Shown piece by piece: positions 34,086 through 47,945 of a stretch of DNA of 64,000 nucleotides. Numbering within the stretch: position 1 is the stretch's first letter; each line of letters begins with the position of its first letter. Position numbers and translations under genes: made by a program. The stretch is from Mytilus galloprovincialis (taxonomy: Eukaryota; Mollusca; Bivalvia; Mytilida; Mytilidae): the NCBI RefSeq assembly GCF_965363235.1, contig NC_134841.1, positions 61,587,078 to 61,651,077 of the forward strand, read 5' to 3'. Under the pieces are notes generated by a model. It saw only the letters and a program-made list of their open reading frames with translations. It was not told where the DNA came from and did not search any database.

Positions 34086-36540
34086 ACATTACAGTATAAA
34101 ACAAATCTTTATCGTTCATCACCTATAAAGTCATTTCGATTGATCTAATCTCACCATTAATGCATTATATATATACACAAAGTATAACCTACCATTACCT
34201 CAAACATTACAGTATAAAACAAATCTTTTTGTTGAAACCCCTATGAAGTCATTTGGATTAATTATCTCCCCTTAATACATAATACACAAAGTATAACCTA
34301 CAATTACCTCAAACATTACAGTATAAAACAAATCTTGTTGTTCACCCCTATGACGTCATTTGGATTAATTATCTCCCCTTAATACATAATACACAAAGTA
34401 TAGCCTACCATTACCTCAAATCTGACAGCATAAAACAATTTTTTTGTTCACCCCCTTGGAAGTCATTTGGATTGATCATCTCCCCTTTATACATTATACA
34501 CAAAGTATAACCTTCCGTTTCCTCAAATCTGACAGCATAAAACAATTTGTTTGTTCACCCCCTTGGAAGTCATTTGGATTGATTATCTCCCCTTAATACA
34601 TTATACACAAAGTATATATAACCTACCCTTACCTCAAACCCGACAGTCATAAAATAAATCTTTATCATTCACCACCTATGAAGTCATTTCAATTGATTAT
34701 CTCAAAAAATACATTATACACAAAGTATAACCTTCTGTTACCTCAAACCTGACAGCATAAAACAATTTTGTTCACCTCCTTAGAAGTCATTTGAATTGAT
34801 TATCTCCCCTTAATACATTATACACAAAGTATATATAACATACCGTTACCTCAAACCTGACAGTATAAAACAAATCTTTGTTGTTTACCCCCTATAAAGC
34901 CATTTGGATTGATTATCTCCCTTTAGTACATTATACACAAAGTATAACCTTCCGTTACCTCAAACCTGACAGCATAAAACAATTTTTTTGTTCACCTCCT
35001 TAGAAGTCATTTGAATTAATTATCTTCCCTCAATACATTATACACAAAGTATATATAACCTACCGTTACCTCAAACCCGACAGTAATAAAACAAATCTTT
35101 ATCATTCACCACCTATGAAGTCATTTCAATTGATTATCTCAAATAATACATTATACACAAAGTATAACCTTCCGTTACCTCAAACCTGACAGCATGAAAC
35201 AAATCTTTGTTGTTTACCCCCTATAAAGCCGTTTGGATTGATTATCTCTTTTAGTACATTATACACAAAGTATAACCTACCATTACCTCAAACATTACAG
35301 TATAAAACAAATCTTGTTGTTCACCCCCCTTTGAAATCAATTGGATTGATTACCTCCCCTTAATACATTATACACCAAGTATAATTACCTTCCTTTACCT
35401 CAAACATTACAGTATAAAACAAATCTTTATTGTTCATCACCTATTAAGTCATTTCGATGATCTAATCTCACCATTAATGCATTATATATATACACAAAGT
35501 ATAACCTACCATTACCTCAAACATTACAGCATAAAACAAATATTTTTGTCCCCCCCCCCCCCCCCTGTATCAAGTCATTTGGATTAATAATCTCCCCTTA
35601 ATACATTATACACAAAGAAAAACCTACCATTACCTCAAACATTACAGTAAAAAACAATTCTTGTTGTTCAGCCCCTTTGAAATCAATTGCATTGATTATC
35701 ACCCCTTAATACATTATACACCAAGTATAACCTTCCTTTACCTCAAACATTACAGTATAAAACAAATCTTTATCGTTCATCACCTATAAAGTCATTTCGA
35801 TTGATCTAATCTCACCATTAATGCATTATATATATACACAAAGTATAACCTACCATTACCTCAAACATTACAGTATAAAACAAATCTTTTTGTTGAAACC
35901 CCTATGAAGTCATTTGGATTAATTATCTCCCCTTAATACATAATACACAAAGTATAACCTACAATTACCTCAAACATTACAGTATAAAACAAATCTTGTT
36001 GTTCACCCCTATGACGTCATTTGGATTAATTATCTCCCCTTAATACATAATACACAAAGTATAGCCTACCATTACCTCAAATCTGACAGCATAAAACAAT
36101 TTTTTTGTTCACCCCCTTGGAAGTCATTTGGATTGATCATCTCCCCTTTATACATTATACACAAAGTATAACCTTCCGTTTCCTCAAATATGACAGCATA
36201 AAACAATTTGTTTGTTCACCCCCTTGGAAGTCATTTGGATTGATTATCTCCCCTTAATACATTATACACAAAGTATATATAACCTACCGTTACCTCGAAC
36301 CCGACAGTCATAAAATAAATCTTTATCATTCACCACCTATGAAGTCATTTCAATTGATTATCTCAAATAATACATTATACACAAAGTATAACCTTCTGTT
36401 ACCTCAAACCTGACAGCATAAAACAATTTTGTTCACCTCCTTAGAAGTCATTTGAATTGATTATCTCCCCTTAATACATTATACACAAAGTATATATAAC
36501 ATACCGTTACCTCAAACCTGACAGTATAAAACAAATCTTT
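34086..36540. repeat. Higher-order duplication in satellite, offset about 1.66 kb
   Basis: The unit order at about 34086-34880 (GATCTAATCTCACC unit, GTTGAAACCCC unit, TATGACGTCATTTGG unit, two CCCCTTGGAAG units) recurs at about 35745-36540 with few differences. The offset measured at ATCTTTATCGTTCATCACC is about 1661 bp. It shows multi-unit block duplication rather than single-unit slippage. Confidence 0.75.
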
Positions 36541-39409
36541 GTTGTTTACCCACTATAGAGCCATTTGGATTGATTATCTCCCTTTAGTACATTATACACA
36601 AAGTATAACCTACCATTACCTCAAACATTACAATATAAAACAAATCTTGTTGTTCACCCCCTTTGAAATCATTTGGATTGATTATCTCCCCTTAATACAT
36701 TATACACAAAGTATAACCTACCATTACCTCAAACATTACAGTATCAAACAAATCTTGTTGTTCACCCCCTTTGAAATCAATTGGATTGATTATCTCCCCT
36801 TAATACATTATACACCAAGTATAACCTTCCTTTTCCTCAAACATTACAGTATAAAACAAATCTTTATCGTTCATCACCTATAAAGTCATATTGATTGATC
36901 TAATTTCACCATTAATGCATTATATATATACACAAAGTATAACTTACCATTACCTCAAACATTATAGTATAAAACAAATCTTTTTGTTGAAACCCCTATG
37001 AAGTCATATTGATTGATCTAATTTCACCATTAATGCATTATATATATACACAAAGTATAACCTACCATTACCTCAAACATTACAGTATCAAACAAATCTT
37101 GTTGTTCACCCCTATGACGTCATTTGGATTAATTATCTCCCCTTAATACATAATACACAAAGTATAGCCTACTATTACCTCAAACATTACAGTATAAAAC
37201 AAATCTTGTTGTTCACCCCCTATGAAGTCATTTGGATTGATTATCTCCCCTTAATACATAATACACAAAGTATATATATATAACCTACTTTTACCTCAAA
37301 CCCGACAGTAATAAAACAAATCTTTATCATTCACCACCTATGAAGTCATTTGGATTGATTATCTCCCCTTTATACATTATACACAAAGTATAACCTACCA
37401 TTACCTCAAACATTACAGTATAAAACAAATCTTTTTGTCCCCCCCCCCCCCCCCCCCCCTGTATCAAGTCATTTGGATTAATAATCTCCCCTTAATACAT
37501 TATACACAAAGTATAACCTACCATTACCTCAAACATTACAGTATAAAACAAATCTTGTTGTTCAACCCCTTTGAAATCAATTGGATTGATTATCTCCCCT
37601 TTATACATTATACACAAAGTATAACCTTCCGTTTCCTCCAATCTGACAGCATAAAACAATTTTTTTGTTCACCCCCTTAGAAGTCATTTGGATTGATTAT
37701 CTCCCCTTAATACATTATACACAAAGTATAACCTACCATTACCTCAAACATTACAGTATAAAATAAATCTTGTTGTTCACCCCCTTTGAAATCAATTGGA
37801 TTGATTATCTCCCCTTAATACATTATACACCAAGTATAACCTTCCTTTACCTCAAACATTACAGTATAAAACAAATCTTTATCGTTCATCACCTATAAAG
37901 TCATTTCGATTGATCTAATCTCACCATTAATGCATTATATATATACACAAAGTATAACCTACCATTACCTCAAACATAACAGTATAAAACAAATCTTTTT
38001 GTGGAAACCCCTATGAAGTCATTTGGATTAATTATCTCCCCTTAATACATAATACACAAAGTATAACCTACCATTACCTCAAACATTACAGTATAAAACA
38101 AATCTGGTTGTTCACCCCTATGACGTCATTTGGATTAATTATCTCCCCTTAATACATAATACACAAATTATAGCTTACCATTACCTCAAACATTACAGTA
38201 TAAAACAAATCTTGTTCACCCCCTATGAAGTCATTTGGATTGATTATCTCCCCTTTTTACATTATACACAAAGTATAACCTTCCGTTTCCTCAAATCTGA
38301 CAGCATAAAACAATTTTTTTGTTCACCCCCTTGGAAGTCATTTGGATTGATTATCTCCACTTAATACATTATACACAAAGTATATATAACCTACCGTTAC
38401 CTCAAACCCGACAGTAATAAAAAAAATCTTTATCATTCACCACGTATGAAGTCATTTCAATTGATTATCTCAAATAATACATTATACAAAGTATAACCTT
38501 CCGTTACCTCAAACCTGACAGCATAAAACAATTGTTTTGTTCACCTCCTTAGAAGTCATTTGAATTAATTATCTCCCCTTAATACATTATACACAAAGTA
38601 TATATAACATACCGTTACCTCAAACCTGACAGTATAAAACAAATCTTTGTTGTTTACCCCCTATAAAGCCATTTGGATTGATAATCTCCCTTTAGTACAT
38701 TGAACACAAAGTATAACCTACCGTTACCTCAAACCTGACAGCATAAAACAATTGTTTTGTTCACCTCCTTAGAAGTCATTTGAATTGATTATCTCCCCTT
38801 AATACATTATACACAAAGTATATATAACATACCGTTACCTCAAACCTGACAGTATAAAACAAATCTTGTTGTTTACCCCCTATAAAGCCATTTGGATTGA
38901 TTATCTCCCTTTAGTACATTATACACAAAGTATAACCTACCATTACCTCAAACCTGACAGTAATAAAACACATTTTTTTGTTCACCCCCTTCGAAATCAA
39001 TTGGATTGATTATCTCCCTTTAATACATTATACACAAAGTATAACCTTCCATTACCTCAAACCTGACAGCATAAAACAATTTTTAAGTTACCCGCATATG
39101 AAGTCACTTGAATTGATTATCTCCCCTTAATACATTATACACAAAGTATATATATATAACCTACCGTTACCTCAAACCCGACAGTAATAAAACAAATCTT
39201 TATCATTCACAACCAATGAAGTCATTTCAATTGATTATCTCAAATAATACATTATACACAAAGTATAACCTTCTGTTACCTCAAACCTGACAGCATAAAA
39301 CATTGTTTTATTCACCTCCTTAGAAGTCATTTGAATTAATTATCTCCCCTTAATACATTACACACAAAATATATATAACCTACCGTTACCTAAAACCAGA
39401 CAGTAATAA

Positions 39410-39865
39410 GGCCGAGAAAAAAAAGATCGATGTTTCCGTTAACCCTACTGACCCTGTTTTTTAGCCCCGACCCTAACTTTTTTATTGGATCTTCAAAAAA
39501 AAAAAAAAAAAAAAAATTGTATCAACCGACCCCGTTTTTGACACAGGCTTCTGATAGATGACATAATATTTTTTCTCTCTTGCTTCTACTTGCATAGAAA
39601 GCCAGTAAAACATTTTATTAATGTCAAAAGGTATTCCAAATAGGTTAAAATCCAAGAAATTTGCACAGCAGGTGCTTCAAAAACATTGCAAATGGCACAC
39701 TTCCGGTTTTTGAAACTAATTACGGATCCGGACTTGGAAAAACCATGATAATTTTCCGGATTTCATTTACGATGTCAAAAAAAAAAAAAAAAAAAGAATT
39801 TCGACCTACCGACCCTATTTTTCAAAATGATGTTACCGGAAACACATATCTTTTTTTTTTAGGCC
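39410..39865. mobile_element. PIF/Harbinger-like MITE in satellite, copy 1
   Basis: The left end reads GGCCGAGAAAAAAAAGATC then TGTTTCCGTTAAC. The reverse complement of the right end reads GGCCTAAAAAAAAAAGAT then TGTTTCCGGTAAC, giving TIRs of about 34 bp. TAA flanks both sides (39407-39409, 39866-39868); the empty satellite site reads CAGTAATAAAAC, with a single TAA at that position. TAA/TTA duplications with GG-starting TIRs are typical of PIF/Harbinger. The interior has long A runs and no transposase. Confidence 0.85.
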
Positions 39866-42239
39866 TAAAACAAATCTTTATCATTCACCACCTATGAAGT
39901 CATTTCAATTGATTATCTCAAATAATACATTATACACAAAGTATAACCTTTTGTTACCTCAAACCTGACAGCATAAAACAATTGTTTTGTTCACCTCCTT
40001 AGAAGTCATTTGGATTGATTATCTTCCCTTAATACATTATACACAAAGTATATATAACATACCGTTACCTAAAACCAGACAGTAATAAAACAAATCTTTA
40101 TCATTCACCACCTATGAAGTCATTTCAATTGATTATCTCAAATAATACATTATACACAAAGTATAACCTTCCGTTACCTCAAACCTGACAGCATAAAACA
40201 ATTGTTTTGTTCACCTCCTTAGAAGTCATTTGGATTGATTATCTCCCCTTAATACATTATACACAAAGTATATATAACATACCGTTACCTCAAACCTGAC
40301 AGTATAAAACAAATCTTGTTGTTTACCCCCTATAAAGCCATTTGGATTGATTATCTCCCTTTAGTACATTATACAAAAAGTATAACCTACCATTACCTCA
40401 AACATTACAGTATAAAACAAATCTTGTTGTTCACCCCTTGTATCAAGTCATTTGGATTAATAATCTCCCCTTAATACATTATACACAAATTATAACCTAC
40501 CATTGCCTCAAACATTAAAAGTATAAAACAAATCTTGTTGTTCAACCCCTTTGAAATCAATTGGATTGATTATCTCCCCTTAATACATTATACACCAAGT
40601 ATAACCTTCCTTTACCTCAAACATTACAGTATAAAACAAATCTTTATCGTTGATCACCTATAAAGTCATTTCGATTGATCTAATCTCACCATTAATGCAT
40701 TATATATATATACACAAAGTATAACCTACCATTACCTCAAACATTACAGTATAAAAAAAATCTTTTTGTTGAAACCCCTATTAAGTCATTTGAATTAATT
40801 ATCTCCCCTTAATACATAATACACAAAGTATAACCTACCATTACCTCAAACATTACAGTATAAAACAAATCTTGTTGTTCACCCCTTGTATCAAGTCATT
40901 TGGATTAATAATCTCCCCTTAATACATTATACACAAATTATAACCTACCATTACCTCAAACATTAAAAGTATAAAACAAATCTTGTTGTTCAACCCCTTT
41001 GAAATCAATTGGATTGATTATCTCCCCTTAATGCATTATACACAAAGTATATATAACCTAACGTTACCTCAAACCCGACAGTATAAAACAAATCTTTTTG
41101 TCCCCCCTTGTATCAAGTCATTTGAATTAATAATCTCCCCTTAATACATTATACACAAAGTATAACCTACCATTACCTCAAACATTAAAAGTATAAAACA
41201 AATCTTGTTGTTCAACCTCTTTAAAATCAATTGGATTGATTATCTCCCCTTAATACATTATACACAAAGTATATATAACCTAACGTTACCTCAAACCTGA
41301 CAGTATAAAACAAATCTTTATCGTTCACCACCTATGAAGTCATTTCAATTGATTATCTCCCCTTAATACATTATACACAAAGTATAACCTACCATTACCT
41401 CAAACATTACAGTATAAAACAAATCTTTATCGTTGATCACCTATAAAGTCATTTCGATTGATCTAATCTCACCATTAATGCATTATATATATATACACAA
41501 AGTATAACCTACCATTACCTCAAACATTACAGTATAAAAAAAATCTTTTTGTTGAAACCCCTATTAAGTCATTTGAATTAATTATCTCCCCTTAATACAT
41601 AATACACAAAGTATAACCTACCATTACCTCAAACATTACAGTATAAAACAAATCTTGTTGTTCACCCCTTGTATCAAGTCATTTGGATTAATAATCTCCC
41701 CTTAATACATTATACACAAATTATAACCTACCATTACCTCAAACATTAAAAGTATAAAACAAATCTTGTTGTTCAACCCCTTTGAAATCAATTGGATTGA
41801 TTATCTCCCCTTAATGCATTATACACAAAGTATATATAACCTAACGTTACCTCAAACCCGACAGTATAAAACAAATCTTTTTGTCCCCCCTTGTATCAAG
41901 TCATTTGAATTAATAATCTCCCCTTAATACATTATACACAAAGTATAACCTACCATTACCTCAAACATTAAAAGTATAAAACAAATCTTGTTGTTCAACC
42001 TCTTTAAAATCAATTGGATTGATTATCTCCCCTTAATACATTATACACAAAGTATATATAACCTAACGTTACCTCAAACCTGACAGTATAAAACAAATCT
42101 TTATCGTTCACCACCTATGAAGTCATTTCAATTGATTATCTCCCCTTAATACATTATACACAAAGTATAACCTACCATTACCTCAAACATTACAGTATAA
42201 AACAAATCTTTGTTGTTTACCCCCTATAAAGCCATTTGG

Positions 42240-42689
42240 GTATACATTTACAATTAATTCTCCATAGGCGGTAATGGTAACGTTTTCCTCCGTTGCTCAG
42301 TCCATATCGTTTACTTGAACATGTATGATGGCTCATATCGAAGCTGATACATTTATACATGTCTGGTTAAATTTTCGGGGTGGCAAGTGAGATTACTTTT
42401 TTCGCAAATTGATGGACCCCGGAAGATGGTGAAAAATGTCACTCTCCTCATGAAATTATCCCAAAATTCTGATCATAAAATTCAATAAAAAAATTGTCCT
42501 TTCTAATAATTTATTTCAGGTCAAATCTACATCTTTCTTTTCTCATCACATCAGCTCTATTAAACAGTTCTTATTGTTCATTTATGTCCATTTTTAAAAT
42601 CACAGCATCCACAATTGTATGGCGGACTAATATTTTTTTTAATTACGTCATCTGAGTTCCTCATCTCAAGGTCTATTAGGGATCCTGAC
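42240..42689. mobile_element. Insertion with 8-bp duplication CCATTTGG
   Basis: CCATTTGG occurs at 42232-42239 and 42690-42697. The intact satellite site (for example near 43570) reads AAAGCCATTTGGTTGATTAT, so the inserted 450 bp is precisely delimited. Ends are GTATACATTT and, as reverse complement of the right, GTCAGGATCC: no convincing TIR, no poly-A, no A/B boxes. An 8-bp duplication would fit hAT, but the ends do not look like it. Unclassified. Confidence 0.75.
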
Positions 42690-44419
42690 CCATTTGGTTG
42701 ATTATCTCCCTTTAGTACATTATACACAAAGTATAACCTACCATTACCTCAAACCTGACAGCATAAAACAATTGTTTTGTTCACCTCCTTAGAAGTCATT
42801 TGGATTGATTATTTATCTCCCCTTAATACATTATACACAAAGTATATATAACATACCGTTACCTCAAACCTGACAGTATAAAACAAATCTTGTTGTTTAC
42901 CCCCTATAAAGCCATTTGGATTGATTATCTCCCTTTAGTACATTATACACAAAGTATAACCTACCATTACCTCAAACATTAAAAGTATAAAACAAATCTT
43001 GTTGTTAAACCCCTTTGAAATCAATTGGATTGATTATCTCCCCTTAATACATTATACACAAAGTATATATAACCTAACGTTACCTCAAACCTGACAGTAT
43101 AAAACAAATCTTTATCGTTCACCACCTATGAAGTCATTTCAATTGATTATATCTCAAACCTGATAGTATAAAACAATTCTTGTTGTTTACCCCCTATAAA
43201 GCCATTTGGATTGATTATCTCCCTTTAGTACATTATACACAAAGTATAACCTACCATTACCTCAAACATTAAAAGTATAAAACAAATCTTGTTGTTCAAC
43301 CCCTTTGAAATCAATTGGATTGATTATCTCCCCTTAATACATTATACACAATTGGATTGATTATCTCCCCTTAATACATTATACACAAAGTATATATAAC
43401 CTAACGTTACCTCAAACCTGACAGTATAAAACAAATCTTTATCGTTCACCACCTATGAAGTCATTTCAATTGATTATCTCCCCTTAATACATTATACACA
43501 AACTATAACCTACTATTACCTCAAACATTACAGTATAAAACAAATCTTTGTTGTTGAAACCCCCTATAAAGCCATTTGGTTGATTATCTCCCTTTAGTAC
43601 ATTATACACAAAGTATAACCTACCGTTACCTCAAACCTGACAGCATAAAACAATTGTTTTGTTCACCTCCTTAGAAGTCATTTGGATTGATTATCTCCCC
43701 TTAATACATTATACACAAAGTATAACCTACCGTTACCTCAAACCTGACAGCATAAAACAATTGTTTTGTTCACCTCCTTAGAAGTCATTTGGATTGATTA
43801 TCTCCCCTTAATACATTATACACAAAGTATATATAACATACCGTTACCTCAAACCTGACAGTATAAAACAAATCTTGTTGTTTACCCCCTATAAAGCCAT
43901 TTGGATTGATTATCTCCCTTTAGTACATTATACACAAAGTATAACCTACCATTACCTCAAACCTGACAGTAATAAAACAAATTTTTTTGTTCACCCCCTT
44001 CGAAATCAATTGGATTGATTATCTCCCTTTAATACATTATACACAAAGTATAACCTTCCATTACCTCAAACCTGACAGCATAAAACAATTTTTCAGTTAC
44101 CCGCATATGAAGTCACTTGAATTGATTATCTCCCCTTAATACATTATACACAAAGTATATATATATAACCTACCGTTACCTCAAACCCGACAGTAATAAA
44201 ACAAATCTTTATCATTCACCACCAATGAAGTCATTTCAATTGATTATCTCAAAGAATACATTATAAACAAAGTATAACCTACCGTTACCTCAAACCTGAC
44301 AGAATAAAACAATTGTTTTGTTCACCTCCTTAGAAGTCATTTGAATTAATTATCTCCCCTTAATACATTACACACAAAATATATATAACCTACCGTTACC
44401 TAAAACCAGACAGTAATAA

Positions 44420-44782
44420 GGCCGAGAAAAAAAAGATCGATGTTTCCGGTAACCCTACTGACCCTGTTTTTTAGCCCCGACCCTAACTTTTTTATTGGAT
44501 CTTCAAAAAAAAAAAAAAAAAAATTGTATCAACCGACCCCGTTTTTGACACAGGCTTCTGATAGATGACATAATATTTTTTCTCTCTTGCTTCTACTTGC
44601 ATAGAAAGCCAGTAAAACATTTTATTAATGTCAAAAGGTATTCCAAATAGGTTAAAATCCAAGAAATTTGCACAGCAGGTGCTTCAAAAACATTGCAAAT
44701 GGCACACTTCCGGTTTTTGAAACTAATTACGGATCCGGACTTGGAAAAACCATGATAATTTTCCGGATTTCATTTACGATGT

Positions 44783-44817
<35 letters not shown>

Positions 44818-44884
44818 ATTCCGACCTTCCGACCCTATTTTTCAAAATGATGTTACCGGAAACACATATCTTTTTTTTTAGGCC
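44420..44884. mobile_element. PIF/Harbinger-like MITE in satellite, copy 2
   Basis: Same ends and TAA flanks as the element at 39410-39865, with a longer internal A run (near 44786-44815) and a few substitutions. The flanking satellite units, including the TAAAACCAGACAG variant, are also the same, so this copy arose by duplication of the satellite block and not by a second insertion. Confidence 0.85.
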
Positions 44885-45443
44885 TAAAACAAATCTTTAT
44901 CATTCACCACCTATGAAGTCATTTCAATTGATTATCTCAAATAATACATTATACACAAAGTATAACCTTCCGTTACCTCAAACCTGACAGCATAAAACAA
45001 TTGTTTTGTTCACCTCCTTAGAAGTCATTTGGATTGATTATCTTCCCTTAATACGTTATACACAAAGTATATATAACATACCGTTACCTCAAACCTGACA
45101 GTATAAAACAAATCTTGTTGTTTACGCCCTATAAAGCCATTTGGATTGATTATCTCCCTTTAGTACATTATACAAAAAGTATAACCTACCATTACCTCAA
45201 ACATTACAGTATAAAACAAATCTTGTTGTTCACCCCTTGTATCAAGTCATTTGGATTAATAATCTCCCCTTAATACATTATACACAAATTATAACCTACC
45301 ATTACCTCAAACATTAAAAGTATAAAACAAATCTTGTTGTTCAACCCCTTTGAAATCAATTGGATTGATTATCTCCCCTTAATACATTATACACAAAGTA
45401 TATATACCCTAACGTTACCTCAAACCCGACAGTATAAAACAAT

Positions 45444-46090
45444 AATGTCGATTTTTACTTATACCGTTCAGGAGTTATGGTTCTTGAAAGATTGTAAAAT
45501 GGGGTTTCCATTCACGTTGTTGCATTTACTCATGAACCTTTCAATCTAAGCTTTTCAAATTTTAATATGTTGATACTGATGACAAAATGGAGGTCAAATT
45601 TGATATTGACGATTTTCACTTTCACCATTCATCAGTAATGGTTCTTGTGATATTGCCAGGACACAAATAAATGTTAATAAATCCGGTTTGCTGTCGTTGT
45701 GACAGCCTCTTGTTAACTATATTGGTTCAGTTCTGAAGTCCTGGATACTTTTACATTGATGGATTCGTTAATAAAACATGAAAACATAAGTTTACCTTTG
45801 TTTACCTCTATAATAATGTCCGCCATTTTGTCACTTTTTTTATCAAAAATTTTCACTTTCGGTTCATCGCTTATACCTCATTAAAAGTCAAGAGACATTC
45901 GAAAGAACGCAGATTTTTAACCAATCAGAATCCATATAAGTCGCAACTGCTGCAATCTCATGAATATCGACTCCGCCCATTCCATGGTAACTGTGTAAAC
46001 AAACGAGTTATGGAAAACGACTATAGTCGCGAGTAGCAGTAGCAGACTGTCTTATCGGAACGACAATAGTCGCGCGTAGCAGTCTAAGGG
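45444..46090. mobile_element. TTAA-type element, left end missing
   Basis: The right edge reads CAGTCTAAGGG and abuts TTAA (46091-46094) of the satellite. Read inward on the minus strand it is CCCTTAGACTGCTACGCGCG with a second CTGCTACTCGCGACTA close by. TTAA plus a CCCTT start resembles piggyBac-type ends. The left edge (AATAATGTCG) lacks TTAA or a matching TIR, and about half a satellite unit is missing there, so the left end was probably lost by deletion. Confidence 0.6.
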
Positions 46091-47338
46091 TTAATACATT
46101 ATACATACAGTATAACCTTCCATTACCTCAAACCTGACAGCATAAAACAATTTTTAAGTTACCCGCATATGAAGTCATTTGAATTGATTATCTCCCCTTA
46201 ATACAGTATACACAAAGTATATATATATAACCTACCGTTACCTCAAACCCGACAGTAATAAAACAAATCTGTATCATTCACAACCAATGAAGTCATTTCA
46301 ATTGATTATCTCAAATAATACATTATACACAAAGTATAACCTTCTGTTACCTCAAACCTGACAGCATAAAACATTGTTTTGTTCACCTCCTTAGAAGTCA
46401 TTTGAATTGATTATCTCCCCTTAATACATTATACACAAAGTATATATAACCTACCGTTACCTCAAACCAGACAGTAATAAAACAAATCTTTATCATTCAC
46501 CACCTATGAAGTCATTTTAATTGATTATCTCAAATAATACATTATACACAAAGTATAACCTTCTGTTACCTCAAACCTGACAGCATAAAACAATTGTTTT
46601 GTTCACCTCCTTAGAAGTCATTTGGATTGATTATCTTCCCTTAATACATTATACACAAAGTATATATAACATACCGTTACCTCAACCAGACAGTTATAAA
46701 ACAAATCTTTATCATTCACCACCTATGAAGTCATTTCAGTTGATTATCTCAAATAATACATTATACACAAAGTATAACTTTCCGTTACCTCAAACCTGAC
46801 AGCATAAAACAATTGTTTTGTTCACCTCCTTAGAAGTCATTTGGATTGATTATCTCCCCTTAATACATTATACACAAAGTATATATAACATACCGTTACC
46901 TCAAACCTGACAGTATAAAACAAATCTTGTTGTTTACCCCCTATAAAGCCATTTGGATTGATTATCTCCCTTTAGTACATTATACACAAAGTATAACCTA
47001 CCATTACCTCAAACATTAAAAGTATAAAACAAATCTTGTTGTTCAACCCCTTTGAAATCAATTGGATTGATTATCTCCCCTTAATACATTATACACAAAG
47101 TATATATAACCTAACGTTACCTCAAACCTGACAGTATAAAACAAATCTTTATCGTTCACCACCTATGAAGTCATTTCAATTGATTATCTCCCCTTAATAC
47201 ATTATACACAAACTATAACCTACTATTACCTCAAACATTACAGTATAAAACAAATCTTTGTTGTTTACCCCCTATATAGCCATTTGGTTGATTATCTTCC
47301 TTTAGTACATTATACACAAAGTATAACCTACCGTTACC

Positions 47339-47945
47339 CAGAGTTCGCGAAAACTTCGTTTGACCCGTCGGTCATGGGACTGACAAAGCAAGATTATTTG
47401 TCAGTCCTACAAAATTTTAGCCAGTCCTAAAAAAATCTGTCAATTTGATCCTAAAATAAAAATAATAACATATTTTATCCTAAAATATCTTTATTATTAT
47501 TAGTTTTATTTTTCACAGCTACGGACAAATTAATAATGAAGGACCAGTTCTGTTCTTCTGATTGTTCTTAATTAAAGTCATCTTCTCTATCTATTTCATC
47601 AAATGAATCATTTTCTTAGTATTTGTTAACTCCATCTAAGATTTCAATCGCCGATTGTTTGCCAAGAACAAATTTAGCAGGCCACGTGTAGATCGGCACT
47701 TCGGTTTCCATAAGTTTCAGTTTTTTTATAACAGGAAACCAGTACCGGAAATTAGCAGCAGGTACATCTGAAGACCGATGTAAACACATATCGAAATTAG
47801 TTGCGGTACAACTAATTACCGATAAAATAGGAACAACGGCCGTTTTTACATCGGTCATCAGGACCGGCACTAGGTTTCAAAATACTGGTCCGAGCCTCAT
47901 TTTGACCATTAGGACCGACAGGACCGACCATTTTCGTGAACTCTG
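47339..47945. mobile_element. TIR element with 6-bp duplication GTTACC
   Basis: The left end CAGAGTTCGCGAAAAC and the reverse complement of the right, CAGAGTTCACGAAAAT, match at 14 of 16 positions. GTTACC lies at 47333-47338 and 47946-47951, and empty sites read ACCGTTACCTCAAAC once. The 607-bp interior includes an 84-codon minus-strand frame (47616-47870, with AKFVLGKQSAIEILDG) that may be a captured or decayed exon; I do not recognise it. The CAGAG ends recall hAT, but the duplication is 6 bp. Confidence 0.8.

Larger units (their letters stand above)
38700..45360. repeat. Duplicated satellite blocks, 5.0-kb and 783-bp offsets
   Basis: The block at about 38730-40590 reappears at about 43740-45360, about 5010 bp downstream, including the unusual unit TTACCCGCATATGAAGTC and the inserted element at 39410. 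The first block holds about two extra units after the element. Independently, about 40560-41400 is duplicated next to itself with a 783-bp offset (measured at TCTTTATCGTTGATCACC, 40641 and 41424). Confidence 0.8.
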
